DNA of 64,000 nucleotides from Ancylobacter mangrovi (GTDB taxonomy: Bacteria > Pseudomonadota > Alphaproteobacteria > Rhizobiales > Xanthobacteraceae): contig NZ_JANTHZ010000001.1 of NCBI RefSeq assembly GCF_024752355.1, forward strand, positions 1 through 64,000, in the 5' to 3' direction. Under the pieces are notes generated by a model that saw nothing but the letters and a program-made list of their open reading frames with translations, had not been told where the DNA came from and searched no databases. Made by a program: the position numbers and the translations under genes. Shown here in pieces: positions 38,116 to 46,099 of the stretch; position 1 is the stretch's first letter, and each line of letters starts with the position of its first letter.

Positions 38116-39252
38116 TCAGGCCGCGAGTTCGCGCTGCTCCCGGCGCTCGCGGGCGTCGCGCACGGCATTTTCCTTCCAGCGCTCCAGCACGCCGACCAGC
38201 TTGTTGTCGGTCTCGCCCTGCGATGCGTAGCGGTCCAGCACCGTGTCGACGATGCGCCGCTTGAGGCCCGCCTCCTCCTCGTCCGCCTCGTCGACATAAT
38301 CCTCACGCTGCAGCACCTCGAGCGCGGTGCGGAAGGCGAGATAGGCGCCGGCGGGCAGGCCGATCCGGTTGTAGAGCACGCGGAAGGCGTCGCCCGAGCG
38401 GTCCGCCGCCAGCGCCGCGATGCGGTCGGTCGGCAGGCCGGAGAGCACCGAGACGGTCTCGAGGAACATGCGCACCTGCCCGGAGAGCAGCGAGCGCAGC
38501 GCGAGCGCGGGCGTGAGCTCGCCCTGGCTTTTCAGGATCTCGACCAGCGCGCGCACATCGGCACCCTCGCGGCCGGCGGTCTCGACCGCGGCGCTGTCGC
38601 AGGCCTCGCGGACCACGCGCGCGGCAACGTCGGGCTCGAGCCACTGGCGCTGGGCGACGAAGCTGGACAGCGTTCCCGCCACCGCGCGGATAACAGCCTG
38701 ATGCGCCGCCGCCGGCAGATCCGGACGCGCCAGCAGCGCCTCGCGGATGGTGCCGACATGGCCGTGGCGCACCACGATGCGCCCGAGCGCGAAGCCGGGA
38801 ATGTCGGCCGAGACGTTGCGCACCAGCGCGAGGCACGCCTCGGCGTGGCCGGTCTCGGCGAGCGCCGCGGCGACCGGGGCCGGCAGGCCCTCGCGTGAGG
38901 CGATTGCGGCCTGGCGCACGGCGTCGCCGCTCTCGCAGAACTCAATCAGTTCGCGCGTGTTCAGCACCGGGGAGTGGGTGAGCATCACCTCGCCCGCCTC
39001 GCCGTCGAGCTCGGCCAGCGTCAGCACGATGTCGACGGGCACCAGCGGGTGGCGGCTCAGCGCGCTCGCCAGAGCGAGCCGGACGTCGGGCGAGGGATCG
39101 GCGGCCAGCAGCGGCAGCGCGGTCTCGAGCGCGGCGCGGTCCGCGGCACCGAGATCGGCGCTCGTATAGGCTCGCGCGAGAGCGGAGATCGCCTTGGCCC
39201 GCGCCGCGTCCGGCGCCGTCCGGGCCCACAGCAGAAACTGACGCACGATCAT
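38116..39252 (-). CDS. DUF2336 domain protein
   Basis: 378-residue, mostly helical, soluble protein. The first half (ALETALPLLAADPSPDVRLALASALSRHPLVP) resembles HEAT-like repeats that prepare the DUF2336 region, a domain found almost only in alphaproteobacteria. The second half includes LSGQVRMFLETVSVLSGLP and GLPAGAYLAFRTALEVLQRED. The C-terminal tail is charged (KENAVRDARERREQRELAA). Function unknown; some members sit near chemotaxis or flagellar genes, which is not the case here. GGAGGG precedes the ATG. Confidence 0.85.
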   Translation of the reverse strand: MIVRQFLLWARTAPDAARAKAISALARAYTSADLGAADRAALETALPLLAADPSPDVRLALASALSRHPLVPVDIVLTLAELDGEAGEVMLTHSPVLNTRELIEFCESGDAVRQAAIASREGLPAPVAAALAETGHAEACLALVRNVSADIPGFALGRIVVRHGHVGTIREALLARPDLPAAAHQAVIRAVAGTLSSFVAQRQWLEPDVAARVVREACDSAAVETAGREGADVRALVEILKSQGELTPALALRSLLSGQVRMFLETVSVLSGLPTDRIAALAADRSGDAFRVLYNRIGLPAGAYLAFRTALEVLQREDYVDEADEEEAGLKRRIVDTVLDRYASQGETDNKLVGVLERWKENAVRDARERREQRELAA

Positions 39253-39324
39253 CTCAATGCCCTCCGTCTCTAGGGGAGAGGCAATGATGAAGGCGTCTTG
39301 ATTAAGAAAGCGTTGACCATAATA

Positions 39325-39350
39325 CCGCCGGCCCTTGATGGCGCCGGCGG
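39325..39350 (-). terminator. Hairpin after the exported-protein gene
   Basis: CCGCCGGC (39325-39332) and GCCGGCGG (39343-39350), 10-base loop, just after the stop at 39356 on the minus strand. The downstream minus-strand sequence TATTATGG is A/T-rich but has no true T-run, so termination is plausible only. Confidence 0.45.
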
Positions 39351-39355
39351 GCCCG

Positions 39356-40432
39356 TCAGTCGCCCGAACCCTCTGTCAGGTCGGGCGGGGCGGCCTGCTC
39401 GCCGACGACCACCTCGATCGGGCCGTCCTTGCCGGCCTCGACGTTGAAGTCCTTGCTGTAGGTCTTGCCCTCGTAGCGGGCGACGGCGGTGTATTCGCCC
39501 TCGGCCAGCGCGAGGGTCGGCGTCGAGCCGATCGATTCCTTGATGGCGTCGCCGCCGGGACTGAGCACCGACCATTGCGTGCCCGGCAGCGGCTCCTGTC
39601 CGGCGGCGTTCACCAGCCGAAGCGTCACCTCCGCCGCACGGTGATGCAGCGTCGCCTCGGCCACCTTGCCGGCGACGACCGAGACGTCGACCTGGATGGT
39701 AGCGTTGCCGTCGCCATAGGTGGAAACGACGTAGTAGTTGCCGGCCGGCAGCACGACCAGATCGCCCGAATTGGCGCCGCGGAAGAACGGGCGGCTCGAC
39801 GCCCGCCCCTGCAGGAAGCTTCCCTCGTAGATGTCGTAGGTCACCTTCTGCGCCGGGATCGGCTTGTCGGCGACGTCGCTCTCCAGCCGGATCGCGCCGG
39901 CCCTGAGGATGAGCTGCTCGCGGCGCGATTCCTGCCCGACCACGATGCGCCGCGCGACGCTCGCCAGCCCGTAGGAGACGTGCACGACGTAGCCACCCGG
40001 CGAGAGGAAGAACACCGGCGCCGGCTCGGCCGCCTCCGCCACCAGCGGGTAAGCGCCGGAAGCCTCGGCGCGGTCGGCGAAGACGCGCCAGACCAGCCCG
40101 CGCGGGATCAGCGGCTCCTTGTCGCCGAAGCGCGCGCTCATGCCGATGGCGGCCTTTCCGGGCGGCGGCTGCGGCAGGATCGTGTGCGGGTCGCCATGGG
40201 CGGGCGTGCCGGCGGCGGCGGGAGGCACCAGCGGCGGCGCCATGCGGTTGGTGGGCGAAATCGGCTCGTCGCCGACGAAGGGCAGCGCCTTCGGGCCCCC
40301 GTTCTGGGCGGGCGCGCCCTGCGCCATCGCCGGCATAGTCCCCATGACGACGACTGCCGCAAGGGCAATCCGCAGGGCGGTAAACGCCGGAGCTCGACGG
40401 AAGGCGGGGCGATGGCGGGCGGGCTGGACCAT
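39356..40432 (-). CDS. Exported protein of unknown function
   Basis: 358 residues with a signal peptide (FTALRIALAAVVVMGTMPAMA-QG) after a basic N-terminus. The mature protein begins with a Pro-rich linker (PPLVPPAAAGTP), followed by repeated beta-sandwich-like blocks: AEPAPVFFLSPGGYVVHVSYGLAS, LVVLPAGNYYVVSTYGDG and LALAEGEYTAVARYEGKTYSK. Each ends in a G-x-Y turn, reminiscent of carboxypeptidase-regulatory or PEGA-like folds. There are no cysteines. It is probably periplasmic. No specific family named. Confidence 0.75.
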   Translation of the reverse strand: MVQPARHRPAFRRAPAFTALRIALAAVVVMGTMPAMAQGAPAQNGGPKALPFVGDEPISPTNRMAPPLVPPAAAGTPAHGDPHTILPQPPPGKAAIGMSARFGDKEPLIPRGLVWRVFADRAEASGAYPLVAEAAEPAPVFFLSPGGYVVHVSYGLASVARRIVVGQESRREQLILRAGAIRLESDVADKPIPAQKVTYDIYEGSFLQGRASSRPFFRGANSGDLVVLPAGNYYVVSTYGDGNATIQVDVSVVAGKVAEATLHHRAAEVTLRLVNAAGQEPLPGTQWSVLSPGGDAIKESIGSTPTLALAEGEYTAVARYEGKTYSKDFNVEAGKDGPIEVVVGEQAAPPDLTEGSGD

Positions 40433-40565
40433 GTGGCACTGGTGACCGCAAACGGCGGCAAATTCAAGTCATCTAGAGCCCTCATCCGCATGGCCCGGCT
40501 GCGACGCGCGCTGTTGGTCAGCGGCCGCCCGGCGTGCTACCGGCTAGGGCAGAAGGATGCTCTCC

Positions 40566-41165
40566 ATGACCGCTGCACCTGCCGCCTCCCCCCACGCCCC
40601 GGCGAACGCCACCCTCTCCCTCCTCAAGACCCGAAAGAGCCCGAAGGTGCTCGACATGGCCGGCCCCGGGCCGACGCCGGACGAGGTCAACGAAATGCTC
40701 GCCATCGCCTCGCGCGTGCCCGACCACGGCAAGCTCGCGCCCTGGCGCTTCATCGTGTTCGAGGGCGAGGCGCGCGAGCGCGCGGGCGAAGCCATCGCCA
40801 AGGTCTTCCTCGCCGACAATCCCGATGCCGATGCCGAGCGCGTCGCCATCGAGCGCAGCCGCCTCACTCATGCGCCGGCGGTGATCGCGGTCGTCTCGAA
40901 GGCCGGGCCGCATGCGAAGATTCCCGAATGGGAGCAGACCCTCTCGGGTGCCGCCGCCGCGACCCTGCTGGTGGTCGCCGCCCATGCGCTCGGCTATTCC
41001 GCCACCTGGCTCACCCAGTGGTTCAGCTATGACGCGCGGGTGCGCAGCGCGCTGGGGCTGGCGGAGGACGAGCGCTTCATCGGCTTCGTGCATATCGGCA
41101 CCCCTGCGCACCCGCCGGAGGACCGCCCCCGCCCCGCTCTCGCCGACATCGTCACGAGGTTCTGA
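40566..41165 (+). CDS. Nitroreductase family protein (YdjA-like)
   Basis: FMN-dependent oxidoreductase of about 199 residues, minimal-size group. Likely FMN contacts are in TRKSPKVLDMAGPGPTPDE, ASRVPDHGKLAPWRF and the C-terminal GYSATWLTQWFS. The substrate is unknown. ATG at 40566 is preferred because AGAAGG lies nine bases upstream; the ATG at 40557 directly abuts it. The next gene starts 4 bases after the stop, so the two form an operon of flavin enzymes. Confidence 0.9.
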   Translation: MTAAPAASPHAPANATLSLLKTRKSPKVLDMAGPGPTPDEVNEMLAIASRVPDHGKLAPWRFIVFEGEARERAGEAIAKVFLADNPDADAERVAIERSRLTHAPAVIAVVSKAGPHAKIPEWEQTLSGAAAATLLVVAAHALGYSATWLTQWFSYDARVRSALGLAEDERFIGFVHIGTPAHPPEDRPRPALADIVTRF

Positions 41166-41168
41166 TCC

Positions 41169-41768
41169 ATGTTCTACGAGCCCGCCCGCCGCAATCACGG
41201 CCTGCCGCACGACCCGCTCAAGGCCATCGTCGCCCCGCGCCCGATTGGCTGGATCTCGACGCTGGCGGAGGACGGGACCGCCAATCTCGCCCCCTATTCC
41301 TTCTTCAACCTGGTGAGCGAGAATCCGAGCATCGTGATGTTCTCCAGCGCCGGCATCAAGGATTCGGCGCGCAACGCCATCGCCAGCGGCGAGTTCGTCT
41401 GCAACCTCGCGACGCTGGAGCTGATCGAGCAGGTCAACCTGTCCTCGAAGCCCATTCCCTCGGACGAGAGCGAGTTCGAGCTCACCGGCCTCGCCACCGC
41501 GCCCTCGCGCGTGGTCAAGCCGCCGCGCGTCGCCGCCGCGCCCTGCGCGCTGGAATGCGTGGTGACCGAGACGCTGGAGGCCAGGGACCGGCACGGCGCC
41601 GCCTCCGGGCGCCACCTGATCTTCGGCGAGATCGTCGGCGTCCACCTCGACGAAGCCTTCATCGAGGACGGCCTGGTGCGCACCGACCGGCTCCACGCCC
41701 TCGCCCGCTGCGGCTATTTCGACTTCGCCTGGGTCGAGGATCTGCGCTCCCTGCCGCGGCCGGCCTGA
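41169..41768 (+). CDS. Flavin reductase family protein
   Basis: 199-residue split-barrel flavin-binding protein. Hallmarks: KAIVAPRPIGWISTLAEDGTANLAPYSFFN near the N-terminus, PSIVMFSSAG and GEFVCNLATLELIEQVN. This is the pattern of the flavin reductase-like domain family. It may supply reduced flavin or act as a stand-alone reductase. It lies 3 bp after the nitroreductase gene, suggesting a joint role in reducing a small aromatic or nitro compound (inference). Confidence 0.92.
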   Translation: MFYEPARRNHGLPHDPLKAIVAPRPIGWISTLAEDGTANLAPYSFFNLVSENPSIVMFSSAGIKDSARNAIASGEFVCNLATLELIEQVNLSSKPIPSDESEFELTGLATAPSRVVKPPRVAAAPCALECVVTETLEARDRHGAASGRHLIFGEIVGVHLDEAFIEDGLVRTDRLHALARCGYFDFAWVEDLRSLPRPA

Positions 41769-41891
41769 CCGCATCCGCGGCACCCGCCGGCCAACACCTG
41801 CCGCCCGTGTCCGTCTCACGCGTCTGGCAACAACTTATTCACCATAAGCGCATTATTATGTGCCAAGTTGATCGCTGGAGGGTTGCGGATC

Positions 41892-42602
41892 ATGAAAAGT
41901 TTCGATCGTCGCGCTGTGCTCGGCTTCTCGCTCGCCGGAGCCGCGATGGCGCTTGGCGGATGCCAGAGGACCACGACCGCCGGCGCGCCGCTGGAGCCGA
42001 TTTCCTCGGTGTCGAGCTATGCGAGCATGGGCAACACCGCCGACCATTACGGCGAGGTGCCTGACCGCTTCACGATCGCCGCCTTCGACACGTCGTCCAT
42101 CAACCCGGTCTATCTGCGCCACGAGGTGCCCTACACCACCAGCCAGCCGCCGGGCACCATCGTCATCGATCCGCGCGAGCACTTCCTCTACTACGTGCAG
42201 CCCGGCGGGCGGGCGATCCGCTACGGCGTCGGCGTCGGCAAGGAAGGCTTCGGCTGGTCGGGTACCGCGACCATCAATTCCAAGCAGGAATGGCCGGACT
42301 GGTACCCGCCCAAGGAAATGATCGCGCGCCGGCCCGACATCAAGCCGCAGCTCTCCCAGCTGCAGAGCGGCATCGGCGTGCCGGGCGGCCTGTCCAACCC
42401 GCTCGGCGCCCGCGCCATGTATCTGTGGCAGAACGGCAAGGACACGCTCTACCGCATCCACGGAACGCTGGAGCCCACCACCATCGGCACCAACGTCTCC
42501 TCCGGCTGCATCCGCATGATCAACCAGGACGCCATCGACCTCTACAGCCGGGTCGCGGTGGGCACCAAGGTGGTCGTGCTCGGCTCGCGCGCCGGCGTCT
42601 GA
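41892..42602 (+). CDS. L,D-transpeptidase (YkuD domain) lipoprotein
   Basis: 236 residues. The N-terminus (MKSFDRRAVLGFSLAGAAMALGGCQ) is a lipoprotein signal with lipobox LGGC, preceded by an arginine pair. The YkuD domain covers about residues 95-232: IVIDPREHFLYYV, then IHGTLEPTTIG and SSGCIRMINQDAIDLY, containing the catalytic His and Cys. Such enzymes make 3-3 peptidoglycan cross-links or attach proteins to peptidoglycan. ATG at 41892 has GGAGGG 13 bases upstream. Single gene. Confidence 0.93.
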   Translation: MKSFDRRAVLGFSLAGAAMALGGCQRTTTAGAPLEPISSVSSYASMGNTADHYGEVPDRFTIAAFDTSSINPVYLRHEVPYTTSQPPGTIVIDPREHFLYYVQPGGRAIRYGVGVGKEGFGWSGTATINSKQEWPDWYPPKEMIARRPDIKPQLSQLQSGIGVPGGLSNPLGARAMYLWQNGKDTLYRIHGTLEPTTIGTNVSSGCIRMINQDAIDLYSRVAVGTKVVVLGSRAGV

Positions 42603-42722
42603 CGCCGGGAGCCTGACCCGGCGGGGGCTATGCCGCCGGCCGTCGGCAGGGTCGCCCTCCGCGAATAATCGTTGCCGCCCGCCCGCTGCAGTGCAAACCT
42701 GCGCCGGCGGGGGGCCAGACCG

Positions 42723-43364
42723 ATGAGCGGCCGAATCATCACCATCGCCCAGCAGAAGGGCGGCTCGGGAAAGACGACGCTGGCCGCGCATCTGGCCGTC
42801 GCCCTCGCGCGCGCCGGCGGGCGCGTCGTGCTGGTGGACTGCGACCCCCAGGGCAGCCTCGGCGAATGGTTCGAGGCGCGCGAGCAGACGCTCGGCGAGG
42901 ACGGCACCGGCCTTTCCTTCCGCACCGCCAGCGGCTGGGGCGCCCGGCGCGAGGCCCGCGCCCTCGGCCGCGACTACGACTTCGTCGTCATCGACACCCC
43001 GCCCAAATCCGACATCGAATCCCGTCCCGCGATCGAGGCCGCCAGCCTCGTCGCGGTGCCGGTGCAGCCCACCCCCATCGACCTGTGGGCGACACAGCCG
43101 ACGCTGGAGATGATCGCCAAGGAGGGCATTCCCAGCCTCCTCGTCATCAACCGCGCGCTGGCGCGGGTGGCACTCACGCAGGAGATCACCGAGGCGATCC
43201 GCGCGCTCGGCCACCCGGCCGCCGTCACCCGCCTCGGCAACCGCGTCGCCTTCGCCGCCAGCATGGGCGACGGGCTGACGGTGATGGAGACCGCGCCTGG
43301 CAGCAAGGGCGCGGACGAGGTCGACGCGCTGGCGCAGGAGATCCGCGCGCAGATCGCCGACTGA
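42723..43364 (+). CDS. ParA-family ATPase (orphan)
   Basis: 213-residue P-loop ATPase. The deviant Walker A is QQKGGSGKTTLAAHLA with the signature lysine. Walker A' is VDCDPQGS and Walker B is FVVIDTPPKSD. There is no N-terminal helix-turn-helix and no parB gene beside it, so this is an orphan ParA/MinD-like protein rather than a chromosome-partition cassette. The cargo is unknown. ATG at 42723 is the family-like start (MSGRIITIAQQKGG). Confidence 0.92.
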   Translation: MSGRIITIAQQKGGSGKTTLAAHLAVALARAGGRVVLVDCDPQGSLGEWFEAREQTLGEDGTGLSFRTASGWGARREARALGRDYDFVVIDTPPKSDIESRPAIEAASLVAVPVQPTPIDLWATQPTLEMIAKEGIPSLLVINRALARVALTQEITEAIRALGHPAAVTRLGNRVAFAASMGDGLTVMETAPGSKGADEVDALAQEIRAQIAD

Positions 43365-43523
43365 CCGCCCTCCCGATCCCCCCTTCCGATCCCCACCACG
43401 GCCGATTCCATGGCCCGCCCGTGCGACTCCCGGGGAACCTCTCCCGTCCCAACCCGTTGTTTCAGCAACGCGCGCCGCTGTGGCAGCCTGATTGCCCCGG
43501 CGCTTAGAGAAGGGAGACGTGAC

Positions 43524-43814
43524 ATGAAGAAGCTCATCATCGCCGCTGCCGCCGCGGGCACGCTGGGTCTTTCCGCCGCCGCCGCCAATGCCGACGTGAT
43601 CGTCGACAGCTATGGCAATCCGGTCGTGGTCGAACGCCAGATGGTGCCGCAGCACGCCCCGGTCATCATCGAGGGCCGCAACGTCGCGGTGCCGCAGCAG
43701 GGCCCGACCGGCACCTATTATCGCGGTTACCCGAATCCGGTGCCGGACTGGTACCGCCCGGGCGTCGAGCCCTATATCGGCAAGCAGATCGAGCAGGACC
43801 ACAAGGGCGGCTGA
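43524..43814 (+). CDS. Small periplasmic protein of unknown function
   Basis: 96 residues from ATG at 43524 with AGAAGGGAG upstream. The signal peptide is MKKLIIAAAAAGTLGLSAAAANA-DV. The mature part is short and rich in Pro, Tyr, Val and Gln (VIVDSYGNPVVVERQMV, PTGTYYRGYPNPVPDWYRPG) and ends in KQIEQDHKGG. No cysteines. The composition suggests a small, partly disordered periplasmic protein. A strong terminator follows, so it is monocistronic. Confidence 0.75.
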   Translation: MKKLIIAAAAAGTLGLSAAAANADVIVDSYGNPVVVERQMVPQHAPVIIEGRNVAVPQQGPTGTYYRGYPNPVPDWYRPGVEPYIGKQIEQDHKGG

Positions 43815-43870
43815 CGCTGAGGTCCCTCGCGAGAATATCGTCTCCGCTTCGTCGGAGATCGTGACCTTCG

Positions 43871-43903
43871 AAAGGCGCGGACGGCAACGTCCGCGCCTTT
43901 TTT
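43871..43903 (+). terminator. Intrinsic terminator
   Basis: A perfect 12-bp stem, AAAGGCGCGGAC (43871-43882) and GTCCGCGCCTTT (43889-43900), six-base loop, followed by TTT, giving six T in a row. It closes the small periplasmic protein gene. Confidence 0.88.
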
Positions 43904-44113
43904 CGCTGTTATCCAGGCCCGTGACCGGTTGACCCAGCGACGGTATCGCGGCAATCAGCTTCTATAATTAGGTTTGGAAAGTGAAAATTCATTGCCGTGG
44001 CGATAGGTTCGCGGCTTCATCGTGTCTTCGTGCTGCGGCGTGCGAGGCGCCGGTTCGAACCTGACGTCGGATGAAGAGTATTGAAGGGTGGCGTAGCTAG
44101 GGTCCTGGGGGGA
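43904..44113 (+). promoter_or_regulatory. tamAB upstream region with a consensus -10 box
   Basis: A perfect TATAAT lies at 43963-43968 in an AT-rich patch (43960-43995). No TTGACA-like box sits 16-18 bases upstream; the nearest TTGACC, around 43929, is too far away. It may be a -10-dependent or activator-dependent promoter for tamA. Confidence 0.35.
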
Positions 44114-46099
44114 ATGAGACGCGCTCCGTGCGTGCTCCTTGCGCTCGCCTTCGCCACGCTCGCCGCCCCGCATCCGGGCAGCGCCCAGAGTTCGACCCAG
44201 ACAACCACCGAGACGGACGTCGAGAAGAAGACGGAGCCGGGTCTTTTCAACGACTTGGCGAACCTTTTTAATCCGCAGCGCCTTGCCGATGCCGGCCCGC
44301 CGCCGGCCGACGCCACGCCCTATACGGTCAAGATCGAGGTCCATGGCGACAACGACCTGCGCAAGCAGGTGGAGGCGGCCTCCAATCTCGAGACCCTGAA
44401 GGCTCGTCCTCCCTCGGGCGCGGCCGGGCTGGTCCGCCGGGCGCTGTCCGACCAGCGCGACATCAACGCCGCGCTCTATTCGGCCGGCTATTACGCCGGC
44501 ACGGTGCGCATCCTGATCGCCGGCAACGCGCCCGACGCGCCGAACATCTTCGAGATCGTCGAGGCCGCCCGCAAGCGCGGCCCGGTGCCGGTCATGGTCG
44601 ACGTCCAGCCCGGCGCCCTGTTCCATTTCGGCACCATCCGCGTGCTGGACGCTTCGAGCGGACGCCCGCTCGCCGACGGCCCGACGCTGAACGAGCTGCG
44701 CCTGCGCCCCGGCGAGCCCGCGCTCGCGACCGAGGTGGTGCGCTCCGAAGGCATCATCGTCGACTATTACCGGCTGCATGCGCGCCCCTTCGCGCGCGTC
44801 GTCTCGCGCGACGTGGTCGCCGACCACGCCACGCACACGCTCGACGTGACGCTGAAGGTCGATCCCGGCCCGCACGCGGCCTTCGGGCGCTTCACCGTCT
44901 CCGGCGCGGACTTCCTCACCCCCGGCTTCGTCGAGCAGCGGATCGAGATCCCGCCCGGCACGCCCTATTCGTCGGACGCGCTGAACCGGCTGCGGCGGCG
45001 CCTGCTGACCTATGAATCCATCGGCAGCGTGCGCATCAACGAGGCCTCGAAGCTCGACCCGGACGGCACCCTGCCGATCGACATCGTGGTCTCGCCGCGC
45101 AAGCCGCGCTATTTCGGCTTCTCGGCCTCCTATTCCTCGACCGACGGCTCGCTGATCGACGTCTATTGGGGCCACCGCAACCTGTTCGGCGGCGGCGAGA
45201 CGCTGCGCCTCGACGCGCAGGCCTCCTGGTTCGGCGAGCAGCCCGAGGCCGTGCCCGACGCCGACCCGTTCGGCTACAAGATCTCGGCATCCTTCATGAA
45301 GCCGGGCATCTACACCGCGCAGGACGACCTGCTGGCGGACGCGGCGGTGCTGCGCGAGGTGACCAACGCCTATGTGCGCGAGGCCGTGACCTTCGTCGCC
45401 GGCGTGCGCCACCGCTTCAACGACCAGCTCAGCCTGCAGGTGAGCCTCGACCTCGAGCAGTCGCAGGTGGAGGACACCACCGGCACGCACGACTACAGCA
45501 TCGTCGGCGTCCCGTTCTATCTGAAGTACGACACCACCGACAGCGAGCTGGACCCCTCGCGCGGCATCCGCTTCTCCGGCACGGCGGAGCCCTACGCCTA
45601 TCTCGGCGACGCGGGCGCGGGGCCGACAATGGTGGATGTGGCGTTCTCGACCTACCACGCCTTCGACGAGGAGAAGCGCTTCATCCTCGCCGGGCGGGTG
45701 GCCGGCGGCAGCGTCATCGGCGCCAACGACATCTACGACGTCCCGCCGCAACGCCGCTTCTATGTCGGCGGCGGCGGCTCGGTGCGTGGCTACGACTACC
45801 AGTCGATCAGCCCGCGCAACGAGGACGGCATCATCATCGGCGGTCTCAGCTATTTCGAGGCCTCGGCGGAAGCGCGCATCCGCGTCACCGACACGATCGG
45901 CATCGTGCCGTTCTTCGACATGGGCGCAGCCTTCTCGTCGGCCACACCGGACTTTGATGGGCTGAAATATTCCGCGGGCATCGGCCTGCGTTACTATACG
46001 GCGGTCGGCCCGCTGCGGCTCGACCTCGCCTTCCCGATCAACCCGGGGCCCGACGACGGCGATTTCGGGCTCTATGTCAGCTTGGGGCAGGCTTTCTGA
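44114..46099 (+). CDS. tamA: TamA, outer-membrane translocation and assembly module
   Basis: Omp85-superfamily protein of about 661 residues. The signal peptide is MRRAPCVLLALAFATLAAP, with cleavage near GSAQ. POTRA-type repeats follow (ALSDQRDINAALYSAGYYAGTVRIL, then FHFGTIRVLDASSGRPL and RFTVSGADFLTPGFVEQRI). A C-terminal 16-strand surface-antigen barrel starts near FGFSASYSSTDGS, includes GGSVRGYDYQS, and ends GLYVSLGQAF with terminal Phe. An upstream TTG at 44081 is less likely. TamA works with inner-membrane-anchored TamB; the genes overlap by one base (TGATG). Confidence 0.95.
   Translation: MRRAPCVLLALAFATLAAPHPGSAQSSTQTTTETDVEKKTEPGLFNDLANLFNPQRLADAGPPPADATPYTVKIEVHGDNDLRKQVEAASNLETLKARPPSGAAGLVRRALSDQRDINAALYSAGYYAGTVRILIAGNAPDAPNIFEIVEAARKRGPVPVMVDVQPGALFHFGTIRVLDASSGRPLADGPTLNELRLRPGEPALATEVVRSEGIIVDYYRLHARPFARVVSRDVVADHATHTLDVTLKVDPGPHAAFGRFTVSGADFLTPGFVEQRIEIPPGTPYSSDALNRLRRRLLTYESIGSVRINEASKLDPDGTLPIDIVVSPRKPRYFGFSASYSSTDGSLIDVYWGHRNLFGGGETLRLDAQASWFGEQPEAVPDADPFGYKISASFMKPGIYTAQDDLLADAAVLREVTNAYVREAVTFVAGVRHRFNDQLSLQVSLDLEQSQVEDTTGTHDYSIVGVPFYLKYDTTDSELDPSRGIRFSGTAEPYAYLGDAGAGPTMVDVAFSTYHAFDEEKRFILAGRVAGGSVIGANDIYDVPPQRRFYVGGGGSVRGYDYQSISPRNEDGIIIGGLSYFEASAEARIRVTDTIGIVPFFDMGAAFSSATPDFDGLKYSAGIGLRYYTAVGPLRLDLAFPINPGPDDGDFGLYVSLGQAF

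Noticed and set aside
42723..43364. Chromosome or plasmid partition locus
   Set aside because: Only a ParA-like ATPase is present. No parB, parS-like repeat or replication gene lies nearby.
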